From Niallia sp052318935 (lineage in GTDB: Bacteria; Bacillota; Bacilli; Bacillales; Cytobacillaceae), in NCBI GenBank assembly GCA_052318935.1, contig JBQRKO010000015.1: a DNA stretch of 64,000 bases; one strand, 5' to 3'. The stretch's first letter is position 1. Each line of letters opens with the position of its first letter. The position numbers and the translations under genes are program-made. Below are positions 54,312 to 62,630 of the stretch, piece after piece. The notes beneath the pieces are model-generated. The model was not told where the DNA came from. It made no database searches and saw only the letters and a list, made by a program, of their open reading frames with translations.

Positions 54312-55684
54312 TGCAAATTGCATCGAAAATGGCCGGTTTTTCCCTGGGGGAAGCAGATCTTTTAAGAAGAGCAGTGAGTAAAAAGCAAAAAGCGGTGCTG
54401 GATAAAGAAAGAGTTCATTTTGTAAAAGGGGCAAAAGCAAAAGGATATAAAGAACAAACGGCAAACGAAATTTATGAATTAATTGTTCGGTTTGCGGATT
54501 ACGGTTTTAATAGAAGTCATGCAGTAGCATACAGTATGATTGCGTATCAGCTTGCGTATTTAAAAGCAAAATATCCGCTTTTTTTTATGTCATCCTTATT
54601 AACAGCAGCAATCGGCAATGACAAAAAGATACAGCAGTATATACAAGAGTTAAAGCAGATGGGAATGGAAATGTCCCTTCCTTCGATTAACAAAAGCAGC
54701 TATTCTTTTTTAGTGGAAAAAAACACGCTTATTTTTAGTTTGGCAGCAATAAAAGGGATTGGGAACAACGTTTTAAAAGAAATAGTAAAGGTTCGAAAAC
54801 AACGAAAATTTGAAGATTTATTCGATTTTTGTTTGCGAGTTTCACCGAAAATTGTCAATCGAAAAATAATCGAAACACTTATTTATTCTGGCAGCTTTGA
54901 TGAATTTGGCATAGATAGGGCAACTTTGCTAGCGACCGTTGATGTTGCGATCCAACATGCTCAACTTGTCCACCCAGAGGAATTAAATGAGGAAGATTTA
55001 TTTGGAGAAGATGATTTCTTTTTTAAACCAAAATATGTGGAAGTGGAAAAAATGCAGGTGGAAGATAAATTATCTTATGAAAAAGCTGCATTAGGATTGT
55101 ATTTATCGGATCATCCTGTTTCCGTTTACCAAAAATACGCTTCAACCTTAAACAGCACTCCATTAGCTAGCATGAAAATTGGTCCTAAGCAGCGTGGAAT
55201 TGTATACTTGACAGAAATAAAAGGAATTCGAACAAAAAGAGGGGAGGAAATGGCATTTCTTTCTCTTTCTGATCAAAGTGGTGACAGCCAAGCGGTCGTT
55301 TTTCCATCTGTTTATAAAAAAATACGCTCTATGATAAAAAAAGGAGAAACGATACTAATAGATGGAAAAATGGAGGAAAGGAACGGGAATAAACAATTTA
55401 TCATCCAAGAAGTTTGGAAAATGGAGGAGACTGTCCAATCACTTCCCAAAAAACCACATAAGTTATACATAAAGATAATTAGTGAAAAAGAAACAGATAG
55501 CATAAAACACCAGCTGATAAGCATTCTTAAGAATTATCCTGGCAGCAGTCCAGTGATTATACACTACGTTCAATCGTCAAAAACGATTCAACTGCACAAT
55601 GAATTTAATATTTCTCCAACCAAAGATTGTCTGGATATATTAATCGATTTATTAGGTTCAAATAATGTTATCTTATCTGATTAA
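54312..55684 (+). CDS. dnaE: DNA polymerase III alpha subunit DnaE, exon 2
   Basis: The second part of dnaE. Its first two bases complete the Met codon begun by the last base of exon 1. It encodes the remaining polymerase fingers (QIASKMAGFSLGEADLLRRAVSKKQ, NRSHAVAYSMIAYQLAYLK), the tandem helix-hairpin-helix region (AAIKGIGNNVLKEIV) and a C-terminal OB fold (MAFLSLSDQSGDSQAVVFP). There is no start codon with a ribosome site at the junction, so this part depends on splicing. A family-unrelated gap follows; the ytsJ malic enzyme gene found next in B. subtilis is absent. Confidence 0.95.
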
Positions 55685-56096
55685 CTTTACAACTTGGTAA
55701 AGTTGTTATATTGTTTAATAGGTCAAAATTAGTGGAAATACTGAATGTGTACAAAAAGGTTAAAGAAAAATATAATGAAAATATTATAATAGATTGAAGA
55801 CAAGATAACAGTTATAAACTTTTTAAGGTTATCACAAATAGATATTTTTCGAGGCACAAGTTCTGGTCAGGAAAGTTTTGATAATGATCTTTTCAAGAAG
55901 ACGGTGCAATGAAGAAAGCGAACGTTCGCCGGCAGACAGATATAAATCAATCATAAAAAAGTGAAATATACTTTCGCTAAAATGATTCTATTATACAGGT
56001 TATGCCGGGAACAATATCAATGAATTACGATTCCTAGAAGCGAGTGCTCAAAAAGGTAACAAATATGGATTGCAAAAAGACGGGGAGGCTTCCACA
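55685..56096. other. Gap between dnaE and accD
   Basis: A 412-bp stretch with no gene. It holds a segment resembling the nrnA-ytrI gap (TTTTTCGAGGC at about 55846 and GAAAGCGAACGTTCGCCGG, a hairpin, at about 55914) and a TGCTCAAAAAGGTAACA end like family D at about 56045. No obvious FapR or other operator is seen. Confidence 0.4.
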
Positions 56097-56966
56097 TTGA
56101 TTAAGGAAATTTTTTCGAAATCGAAAAAAAAGAAATATGCAACAATCCCATCTGCTTCAACAAAAAATGAAGTGCCAGAAGGGATTATGACAAAGTGTCC
56201 AAAATGTAATAAAATCATGTACACAAAAGAATTACAAAAAAACGATAAAGTTTGTTTAAACTGTGGCTATCATCTACCAATGACAAGCTTTGAAAGAATT
56301 AATAGCATTTTAGATGAATCCACCTTTAACGAAATAAACAGCCAAATAAAACCAGGCAATCCATTACAGTTTCCTGGTTATGAAGATAAGATAGCTGGAG
56401 ATCAAAAAAAGACAAAACTTAACGAAGCAGTTGTAACAGGAACAGGACAAATTAACGGTATTCAAGTTGTAATAGCTGTTATGGATTCTTCCTTTCGAAT
56501 GGGCAGCATGGGATCCGTTGTTGGCGAAAAAATTACATTAGCAATCGAAAAAGCAAATGAACTTTCCCTTCCATTTATCATTTTTACCGCTTCCGGCGGT
56601 GCAAGGATGCAAGAAGGAGTGCTAAGTTTAATGCAGATGGCGAAGACAAGCATCGCACTAAAAAAGTTTAGTGATAATGGCGGCTTGTATATTACTGTCA
56701 TGACTCATCCAACAACAGGTGGGGTTTCTGCAAGTTTTGCCTCATTAGGAGATTATAATTTTGCGGAACCAGGAGCATTAATTGGATTCGCGGGTAGAAG
56801 AATAATTGAACAAACAATTAAGGAAGAGCTGCCTGAAGATTTCCAAACTGCAGAATTTTTATTAAAACATGGACAATTAGATGCAGTAATCCCCCGTACA
56901 GACATGAAGAAAAAATTATTTTCTGTATTAGATATGCATCAAGCAGGTGGTGAATTAGAATGGTAG
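56097..56966 (+). CDS. accD: Acetyl-CoA carboxylase carboxyltransferase subunit beta
   Basis: A 289-residue subunit of the carboxyltransferase that makes malonyl-CoA for fatty-acid synthesis. The zinc ribbon CPKCNKIMYTKELQKNDKVC-LNC begins near residue 32, and the crotonase-like core has FTASGGARMQEGVLSLMQM and the TTGGVSASFASLGD segment. The start is TTG 56097, eight bases after GGGGAGG, which yields LIKEIFSKSKKKKYATIP aligned with B. subtilis AccD; the upstream ATG at 56070 is rejected. It overlaps accA by 7 bp. Confidence 0.95.
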   Translation: MIKEIFSKSKKKKYATIPSASTKNEVPEGIMTKCPKCNKIMYTKELQKNDKVCLNCGYHLPMTSFERINSILDESTFNEINSQIKPGNPLQFPGYEDKIAGDQKKTKLNEAVVTGTGQINGIQVVIAVMDSSFRMGSMGSVVGEKITLAIEKANELSLPFIIFTASGGARMQEGVLSLMQMAKTSIALKKFSDNGGLYITVMTHPTTGGVSASFASLGDYNFAEPGALIGFAGRRIIEQTIKEELPEDFQTAEFLLKHGQLDAVIPRTDMKKKLFSVLDMHQAGGELEW

Positions 56967-57913
56967 GACTAGATTTTGACAAGCCAATTATGGAATTAAA
57001 GGATAAAATTAAAGAACTAAATGAATTTTCCGTCAAAGCGAATGTTGATTTATCAGCTGAAATAGAAAAGCTGGAAACACGACTTGCAAAGCTGGAAAAA
57101 GATATTTATGAAAATATGAAGCCTTGGGATAGAGTACAAATTGCGAGGCATCCGAATAGACCAACAACACTTGATTACATTTCTTATTTATTTACAGATT
57201 TCTTTGAAGTGCATGGAGATCGTACTTTTGGTGATGATGAAGCAATTGTTGGCGGAATTGCTAAGTTTAAAGAGCTGCCGATAACAGTTATTGGCCATCA
57301 AAGAGGGAAAGATACGAAAGAAAATATTCGTAGAAACTTTGGAATGCCCCACCCAGAAGGATATCGTAAAGCGTTGCGATTAATGAAGCAGGCAGATAAA
57401 TTTAAGCGACCTATTGTTTGTTTTATTGATACAAAGGGAGCATATCCAGGAAAAGCAGCAGAAGAACGTGGACAAAGTGAAGCAATCGCAAGAAACTTGT
57501 TTGAAATGGCTTCTTTACAAGTTCCTGTTGTATGTATTGTAATTGGTGAAGGAGGAAGTGGAGGAGCATTGGCTCTTGGTGTAGGCAACCATATTCATAT
57601 GCTTGAGAACTCTACTTTCTCCGTTATTTCTCCAGAAGGCGCCGCTTCTATTCTTTGGAAAGATGCAAACCAAGCAAAACAAGCTGCTGAGAAAATGAAG
57701 ATTACAGCCCCCGATTTAAAAGAGCTCGGTATCATCGATGAAATTATTACAGAAGTAAAAGGCGGAGCACACCACAACGTAAAAGAACAGGCAGAAGAAA
57801 TCGAGAAAGTACTGTTTGATTCGTTGAAATTATTACGAAGCAAAACAACAGAAGAGTTAGTAGAGCAGCGTTACAAAAAATTTAAAAGCATGGGGAAATA
57901 CTTACTTAGTTAG
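56960..57913 (+). CDS. accA: Acetyl-CoA carboxylase carboxyltransferase subunit alpha
   Basis: A 317-residue partner of AccD. An N-terminal helical part (ELKDKIKELNEFSVKANVDLSAEIEKLE) is followed by the carboxyltransferase core: FEVHGDRTFGDDEAIVGG, GHQRGKDTKENIRRNFGMPHPEGYRKA, FIDTKGAYPGKAAEERGQSEAIA and GEGGSGGALALGVGN. ATG 56960 is inside the accD end (ATGGTAGG), with GGTGGTGA upstream, so the two subunits are translationally coupled in equal amounts. Confidence 0.96.
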   Translation: MVGLDFDKPIMELKDKIKELNEFSVKANVDLSAEIEKLETRLAKLEKDIYENMKPWDRVQIARHPNRPTTLDYISYLFTDFFEVHGDRTFGDDEAIVGGIAKFKELPITVIGHQRGKDTKENIRRNFGMPHPEGYRKALRLMKQADKFKRPIVCFIDTKGAYPGKAAEERGQSEAIARNLFEMASLQVPVVCIVIGEGGSGGALALGVGNHIHMLENSTFSVISPEGAASILWKDANQAKQAAEKMKITAPDLKELGIIDEIITEVKGGAHHNVKEQAEEIEKVLFDSLKLLRSKTTEELVEQRYKKFKSMGKYLLS

Positions 57914-57948
57914 TATTGAACACATACTTTAATATAAAAAGAAAACAT

Positions 57949-57992
57949 GAGGTTTTTTAAATGAGAAAATAATTATTTAAAAGCCTCTTTTT
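57949..57992 (+). terminator. Terminator of accDA
   Basis: GAGGTTTTTTAAAT pairs with ATTTAAAAGCCTC, followed by TTTTT. Confidence 0.75.
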
Positions 57993-58032
57993 CATGTGAT
58001 AAGAAAGTATAAAATTTTTTCAACTTAGACGA

Positions 58033-58155
58033 GTGTCTAGCTACAGCGCCTAGCCCCTGTGAAAGATAACCTCTTGTCTCTAAAAGTAAAAGACACTTTT
58101 TGAGCCAAGAGAACATTTTTCTTCGGGGCTGAACAAGGCGCTTCCGCTTTTCTTA
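58033..58155. repeat. Family C hairpin repeat (C5)
   Basis: It reads GTGTCTAGCTACAGCGCCTA to GGCGCTTCCGCTTTTCTT, reverse orientation to C3. It lies in the 667-bp gap between accA and pfkA. The rest of the gap is AT-rich with no gene. Confidence 0.78.
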
Positions 58156-58495
58156 AGTTTTTTCAATAAATTTTTGCCAATACATAATAAATGGCAAAGA
58201 GTATATGTTAAACTATATGTTGGATAAAAAATAATAGCTAGTAGCATGAAAAATAGGAGTGAAGGAAAAAATAAGCATGTTAAAATGATAAAACGGTTGC
58301 ATTTACCTGATTATTCCGTGTTTTATTTTTTTTTCAGATTAAGTTGTGATAGATTTATCTTCGTGATATGTTAGAATTGTTATGGAAAAAAAGATAGTAT
58401 GGATGGGAAGAAATAGGGTTTTTGCCGGTTTTTCATTTTGTGTTACTAATTAATGGGAATAAGTATCTTTTATTATGTAATATTTGTGACAAATG

Positions 58496-58522
58496 TTGCA
58501 GAAAGATAGTTTGTTATATAAT
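58496..58522 (+). promoter_or_regulatory. Possible pfkA promoter
   Basis: TTGCAG (58496-58501) and TATAAT (58517-58522) are only 15 bp apart, so the -35 assignment is weak; the -10 is strong. Confidence 0.4.
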
Positions 58523-58580
58523 TTAGTATATGTACATTACTACATAATGGTTTTGCATTAATTTGTATGAGGTGATTTCA

Positions 58581-59546
58581 ATGACAGTAAAAAGAATTGG
58601 CGTATTAACAAGTGGTGGAGATGCACCGGGAATGAATGCTGCAGTTAGAGCAGTAGTTAGAAAAGCGATTTATCATGATATCGAAGTTTATGGGGTAATT
58701 GGAGGTTACGCAGGACTTATCAGCGGTAATTTCCAAAAATTAGAAGTTGGGTCTGTAGGGGATATTATTCACCGTGGCGGAACATTCCTATTCTCGGCAA
58801 GATGCGAAGAATTTAAAACAAAAGAAGGTCAGCAAAAAGGAATCGAACAGCTGAAAAAACATGAAATTGATGGACTTGTTGTTATTGGCGGAGACGGTTC
58901 TTATATGGGTGCGAAGGCCCTTACTGAACAAGGTTATCCATGTGTTGGAGTTCCAGGGACAATTGACAATGATATTCCGGGAACTGAACTGACAATCGGA
59001 TTTGACACTGCTCTTAACACGGTAATTGATGCAATTGATAAAATACGTGATACAGCAACTTCACATGAAAGAACATTTATTATTGAAGTAATGGGAAGAA
59101 ACGCTGGAGATATTGCACTTTGGTCAGGACTTGCTGGCGGTGCTGAGACTATTCTGATTCCAGAAGAAGACCATAATATAGAAGAAGTGATTTCACGCTT
59201 GAAAAAAGGTCAAGAAAGAGGAAAAAAACATAGTATTATTGTCGTGGCAGAAGGTGTCAACAGCGGCGTGGAAATTGGAAAACAAATTGAAGCAAGCACT
59301 GATTTTGATACACGTGTGTCTGTTTTAGGACATATGCAGCGTGGAGGATCACCTACTGCAGCTGACCGAGTACTTGCAAGCCGTTTAGGTGCATATGCTG
59401 TCGAACTTCTTGTTGAAGGAAAAGGTGGACGAGCAGTTGGGATAGAAAAAAATGAATTGGTGGACTATGATATTATCGAAGCGCTAAGTCGCAAACATAC
59501 AATTGATAATAACTTATATCGTCTATCAAAAGAGCTTTCAATCTAA
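58581..59546 (+). CDS. pfkA: ATP-dependent 6-phosphofructokinase
   Basis: A 321-residue group I PFK (B. subtilis 319). It has the N-terminal IGVLTSGGDAPGMNAAVRA, VVIGGDGSYMGA, the catalytic PGTIDNDIPGTE and the MGRNAGDIALWSGLAGGA segment. It phosphorylates fructose 6-phosphate and is allosterically controlled by PEP and ADP. The start ATG 58581 follows GAGGTGA; a six-residue extension is rejected. It is first gene of pfkA-pyk. Confidence 0.97.
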   Translation: MTVKRIGVLTSGGDAPGMNAAVRAVVRKAIYHDIEVYGVIGGYAGLISGNFQKLEVGSVGDIIHRGGTFLFSARCEEFKTKEGQQKGIEQLKKHEIDGLVVIGGDGSYMGAKALTEQGYPCVGVPGTIDNDIPGTELTIGFDTALNTVIDAIDKIRDTATSHERTFIIEVMGRNAGDIALWSGLAGGAETILIPEEDHNIEEVISRLKKGQERGKKHSIIVVAEGVNSGVEIGKQIEASTDFDTRVSVLGHMQRGGSPTAADRVLASRLGAYAVELLVEGKGGRAVGIEKNELVDYDIIEALSRKHTIDNNLYRLSKELSI

Positions 59547-59661
59547 TATATTATTAGTGAAGGAACTCGGATTGGGTAGACAGTTGTTATGCAAAGGCTT
59601 CTTCCTAATTTGAGTTCTTAAAATGAGAAGAAATTATCTAAAAAATTGGAGGGCATTTTAA

Positions 59662-61422
59662 ATGCGTAAGACAAAAATAGTTTGTACAATTGGTCCTGCT
59701 AGTGAAAGTATTGAAAAATTAACTAAATTAATGGAAGCTGGAATGAACGTAGCTCGTTTAAACTTCTCACATGGTGATTATGAAGAGCATGGCGCTAGAA
59801 TTAAAAGTATCCGTGAAGCAGCAGAAATTGCTGGCAAAAATATTGCCATTTTATTAGATACAAAAGGTCCAGAAATCCGTACAAACAACATGAAAGATGG
59901 CGCAATTGAATTAGAATCTGGAAAAGATATTATTATTTCCATGACAGAAGTAGAAGGAACAACAGAAAAGTTTTCTGTTACTTATACTGGTCTTATTGAC
60001 GATGTTCAAGTTGGAAGTAAAATTTTATTAGACGACGGCTTAATCGGTTTAGAAGTTACAAGCATCGATAAAGCAGCAGGGGAATTACATACTAAAATTT
60101 TAAATACTGGTACATTAAAAAATAAAAAAGGTGTTAACGTACCTGGAGTTTCTGTAAACTTGCCTGGTATTACGGAAAAAGACGCAAATGATATTCGTTT
60201 TGGTATCGAACAAGGCATCGATTTTATTGCAGCATCATTTGTACGCCGTGCTTCAGATGTTTTGGAAATTAAACAATTATTAAAAGACAATAACGCATCT
60301 CATATCCATATCATTCCAAAAATTGAAAACCAAGAAGGTGTGGATAATATTAATGAAATTTTAGATGTTTCTGAAGGATTAATGGTAGCTCGTGGTGATC
60401 TTGGTGTAGAAATCCCGGCTGAAGAAGTTCCATTAGTACAAAAAATGTTAATTGAAAAATGTAATATTTTAGGGAAACCTGTTATTACTGCTACACAAAT
60501 GTTAGATTCCATGCAGCGCAATCCACGTCCAACTCGTGCGGAAGCAAGTGACGTTGCTAATGCAATTTTTGATGGTTCAGACGCAATCATGCTTTCTGGA
60601 GAAACTGCTGCAGGTTTATATCCGGTTGAAGCTGTTCAAACAATGCATAATATTGCTTCAAGAGCAGAGACAGCTTTAAATAATAAAGAAATTCTTTCTA
60701 AAAGAAGCAAAGAGGTAGAACATAATATTACTGATTCTATCGGACAATCTGTTGCACACACAGCTTTAAACTTAGAAGTTAAAGCGGTTATTACACCAAC
60801 AGGCAGCGGACATACAGCAAGAATGATCTCAAAATATCGTCCAAAAGCTCCAATTGTTGCGGTAACATATGATGCACATATTTTAAGACAGCTTGCATTA
60901 GTATGGGGTGTATATCCTCGTTTAAGCCATAAATCTGAATCAACAGACGAAATGTTGGATATTGCAGTACAAGAAAGTGTAAACTGCTCTATCGTAACAC
61001 ATGGTGACTTAGTAGTTATTACAGCTGGTCTTCCTGTTGGAGAAGCTGGTACAACAAATATCATGAAAATCCACGTTGTTGGCGATGTACTTGCAAAAGG
61101 TCAAGGAATTGGCCGCAAAACAGCTTTCGGTAAAGTAGTAGTTGCTAATACTGCTGCTGAAGCACTTGAAAAAGTTACACCAGGTTCTGTTTTAGTAACA
61201 ACTGGAACAGATCGTGAAATGGTTCCAGCAATTGAAAAATGCAGTGCGTTAATTACAGAAGAAGGCGGCTTAACTAGCCATGCTGCTGTTGTTGGAATAA
61301 ATCTTGGCATTCCTGTAATTGTAGGTGTTGAGAACGCAACAAGTATTTTTTCTGAGGGACAAGATATTACAGTTGATTCTCGCATCGGTACTGTTTACAG
61401 CGGACATGCAAGTGTACTTTAA
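59662..61422 (+). CDS. pyk: Pyruvate kinase with C-terminal PEP-utiliser domain
   Basis: A 586-residue enzyme (B. subtilis 585). The TIM barrel starts KIVCTIGPASES and includes LDTKGPEIRTN, HIIPKIENQEGVDNI, ARGDLGVEIPAEEV and MLSGETAAGLYPVEA. The allosteric C-domain covers about 350-470. An extra C-terminal domain typical of Bacillus (GGLTSHAAVVGINLGIPVIVG) resembles the mobile His domain of PEP-using enzymes. It makes pyruvate and ATP. ATG 59662 follows TTGGAGGG, 115 bp after pfkA; the gap holds an imperfect hairpin (GAACTC ... GAGTTC) without a T-run, so read-through is expected. Confidence 0.97.
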   Translation: MRKTKIVCTIGPASESIEKLTKLMEAGMNVARLNFSHGDYEEHGARIKSIREAAEIAGKNIAILLDTKGPEIRTNNMKDGAIELESGKDIIISMTEVEGTTEKFSVTYTGLIDDVQVGSKILLDDGLIGLEVTSIDKAAGELHTKILNTGTLKNKKGVNVPGVSVNLPGITEKDANDIRFGIEQGIDFIAASFVRRASDVLEIKQLLKDNNASHIHIIPKIENQEGVDNINEILDVSEGLMVARGDLGVEIPAEEVPLVQKMLIEKCNILGKPVITATQMLDSMQRNPRPTRAEASDVANAIFDGSDAIMLSGETAAGLYPVEAVQTMHNIASRAETALNNKEILSKRSKEVEHNITDSIGQSVAHTALNLEVKAVITPTGSGHTARMISKYRPKAPIVAVTYDAHILRQLALVWGVYPRLSHKSESTDEMLDIAVQESVNCSIVTHGDLVVITAGLPVGEAGTTNIMKIHVVGDVLAKGQGIGRKTAFGKVVVANTAAEALEKVTPGSVLVTTGTDREMVPAIEKCSALITEEGGLTSHAAVVGINLGIPVIVGVENATSIFSEGQDITVDSRIGTVYSGHASVL

Positions 61423-61430
61423 TTAAATTA

Positions 61431-61641
61431 GGCTGTTTTCTAAAAGTTTGTTGCTATTTGATTAAGATGAAAAACCTTTAAATATACTGAGCAGCCTGAA
61501 TACACGTAGACTCCTGCGGGAAAAGCGAGAAAGACGAGACCCTGCAGGAGCAGAGCGACGAAGCGGCTCGGCGCTCACCCGCGGAAAGCGAAGTGTATTC
61601 AGGCTGCGGGTTAGATAGCAACAATCTATACGAAAAGAGCC
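61431..61641. repeat. MITE-like repeat, family B (B7)
   Basis: A 211-bp copy starting GGCTGTTTTCTAAAAGTTTG and ending TATACGAAAAGAGCC. It lies between pyk and its terminator. The flanks TTAAATTA and TTAAATAA match 7/8. Confidence 0.88.
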
Positions 61642-61654
61642 TTAAATAAAAAAT

Positions 61655-61742
61655 AGAAGGGTGTCAAATCGTTCATAATCGTATATTCTCTTAATTTTAA
61701 AGAGAATAAGGGGTGGATATGACGATTTGACACCTTTTATTT
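61655..61742 (+). terminator. Terminator of pfkA-pyk
   Basis: GGTGTCAAATCGT pairs with ACGATTTGACACC, followed by TTTTAT. An inner TATTCTCTT / AAGAGAATA hairpin is present. Confidence 0.75.
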
Positions 61743-61754
61743 ATTTTTTGGAAA

Positions 61755-61836
61755 GGCTGTTTTCTAAAAGTTCGTTGTTTGTGAATAAAATAATAAACAT
61801 GGCTGCGAGGTAAATAACAACAATATAAAAAGAGCG
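61755..61836. repeat. MITE-like repeat, family B, short copy (B8)
   Basis: An 82-bp core-less derivative: GGCTGTTTTCTAAAAGTTCG at one end and AATATAAAAAGAGCG at the other. It is flanked by a perfect 8-bp duplication TTTGGAAA (61747-61754, 61837-61844). Confidence 0.9.
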
Positions 61837-61957
61837 TTTGGAAAATAAGTTATTAAGGATAGAATAGAGTGGTATATTTTGGCTGGTGCATACTATTTCC
61901 CTATTGCGAGAATAATCATTATAATAAAAGAGAAAGTGGTTAACTAGGGGGATGTAT

Positions 61958-62347
61958 ATGCGGTATTTTATTGTGGCGTTATTGAGTTTGCCTTTTATAG
62001 AAATAGCGGTTTTTCTTCTTTTAGGTAAATCCATAGGCATTCCTGAAACATTATTTTTTATTATTTTGACAGGTTTGATTGGTGCCTATTTATTAAAAAA
62101 GCAAGGGTTAAAAGCATATAAAAACGTACAGGAACAGCTTCGGTTTGGCCAGCTGCCAGGCGATGCTATTTTAGATGGATTATGTGTATTAGCAGGAGGA
62201 TTTTTATTACTGCTGCCGGGCTTTTTAACAGACATACTAGGTGCAGTAATATTATTGCCGCCAACTAGAAAAATAATAAAACAGCTGCTAATTAAATGGA
62301 TGCAGCAGAAAATCCATAAAAACAATCGAGTAAAAATCATTCATTAA
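61958..62347 (+). CDS. fxsA: FxsA family membrane protein
   Basis: A 129-residue protein with three to four hydrophobic segments (FIVALLSLPFIEIAVFLLLG, PETLFFIILTGLIGAYLL, ILDGLCVLAGGFLLLLPGFLTDILGAVILLPPTR) and a basic C-terminus. The LPGFLTDILG motif defines FxsA, named for suppressing F exclusion of phage T7 in E. coli; its cellular role is unknown. The start ATG 61958 lies after AGGGGGG; an ATG two codons earlier overlaps that site. It matches the FxsA gene downstream of pyk in Bacillus. Repeat B9 separates it from its terminator. Confidence 0.88.
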   Translation: MRYFIVALLSLPFIEIAVFLLLGKSIGIPETLFFIILTGLIGAYLLKKQGLKAYKNVQEQLRFGQLPGDAILDGLCVLAGGFLLLLPGFLTDILGAVILLPPTRKIIKQLLIKWMQQKIHKNNRVKIIH

Positions 62348-62350
62348 AAA

Positions 62351-62559
62351 AGGCTGTTTTCTCAAAGTTTGTTGTTTTTTACGTAAAAATCTGTGAGAAG
62401 AAGTACTCAGCAGCCTGAATACACGTAGACTCCTGTGGGAATGCGAGAAAGACGAGACTTACGCAGAGCGTATGCGACGAGGAGGCTCGACGCTCGCTAA
62501 ACGGACGAAGTGTATTCAGGCTGCGGAGTTTAAAAGCAACAATCTATACGAAAACAGCC
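62351..62559. repeat. MITE-like repeat, family B (B9)
   Basis: A 209-bp copy starting GGCTGTTTTCTCAAAGTTTG and ending TATACGAAAACAGCC. It is flanked by a perfect 8-bp duplication TTAAAAAA (62343-62350, 62560-62567). Confidence 0.92.
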
Positions 62560-62562
62560 TTA

Positions 62563-62602
62563 AAAAAACTAGCGGAACCCTTTAAGGGCCGCTAGTTTTT
62601 TT
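62563..62602 (+). terminator. Terminator between fxsA and ytvI (bidirectional)
   Basis: AAAAAACTAGCGG pairs with CCGCTAGTTTTTTT. Its upstream A-run is shared with the B9 duplication. Confidence 0.85.
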
Positions 62603-62630
62603 GAGGTAGTTATTCATTCGTATTATAAGT

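Noticed and set aside
60636..61064. A 142-codon open frame on the minus strand inside pyk
   Set aside because: It is antisense to conserved pyk motifs and has no family resemblance.
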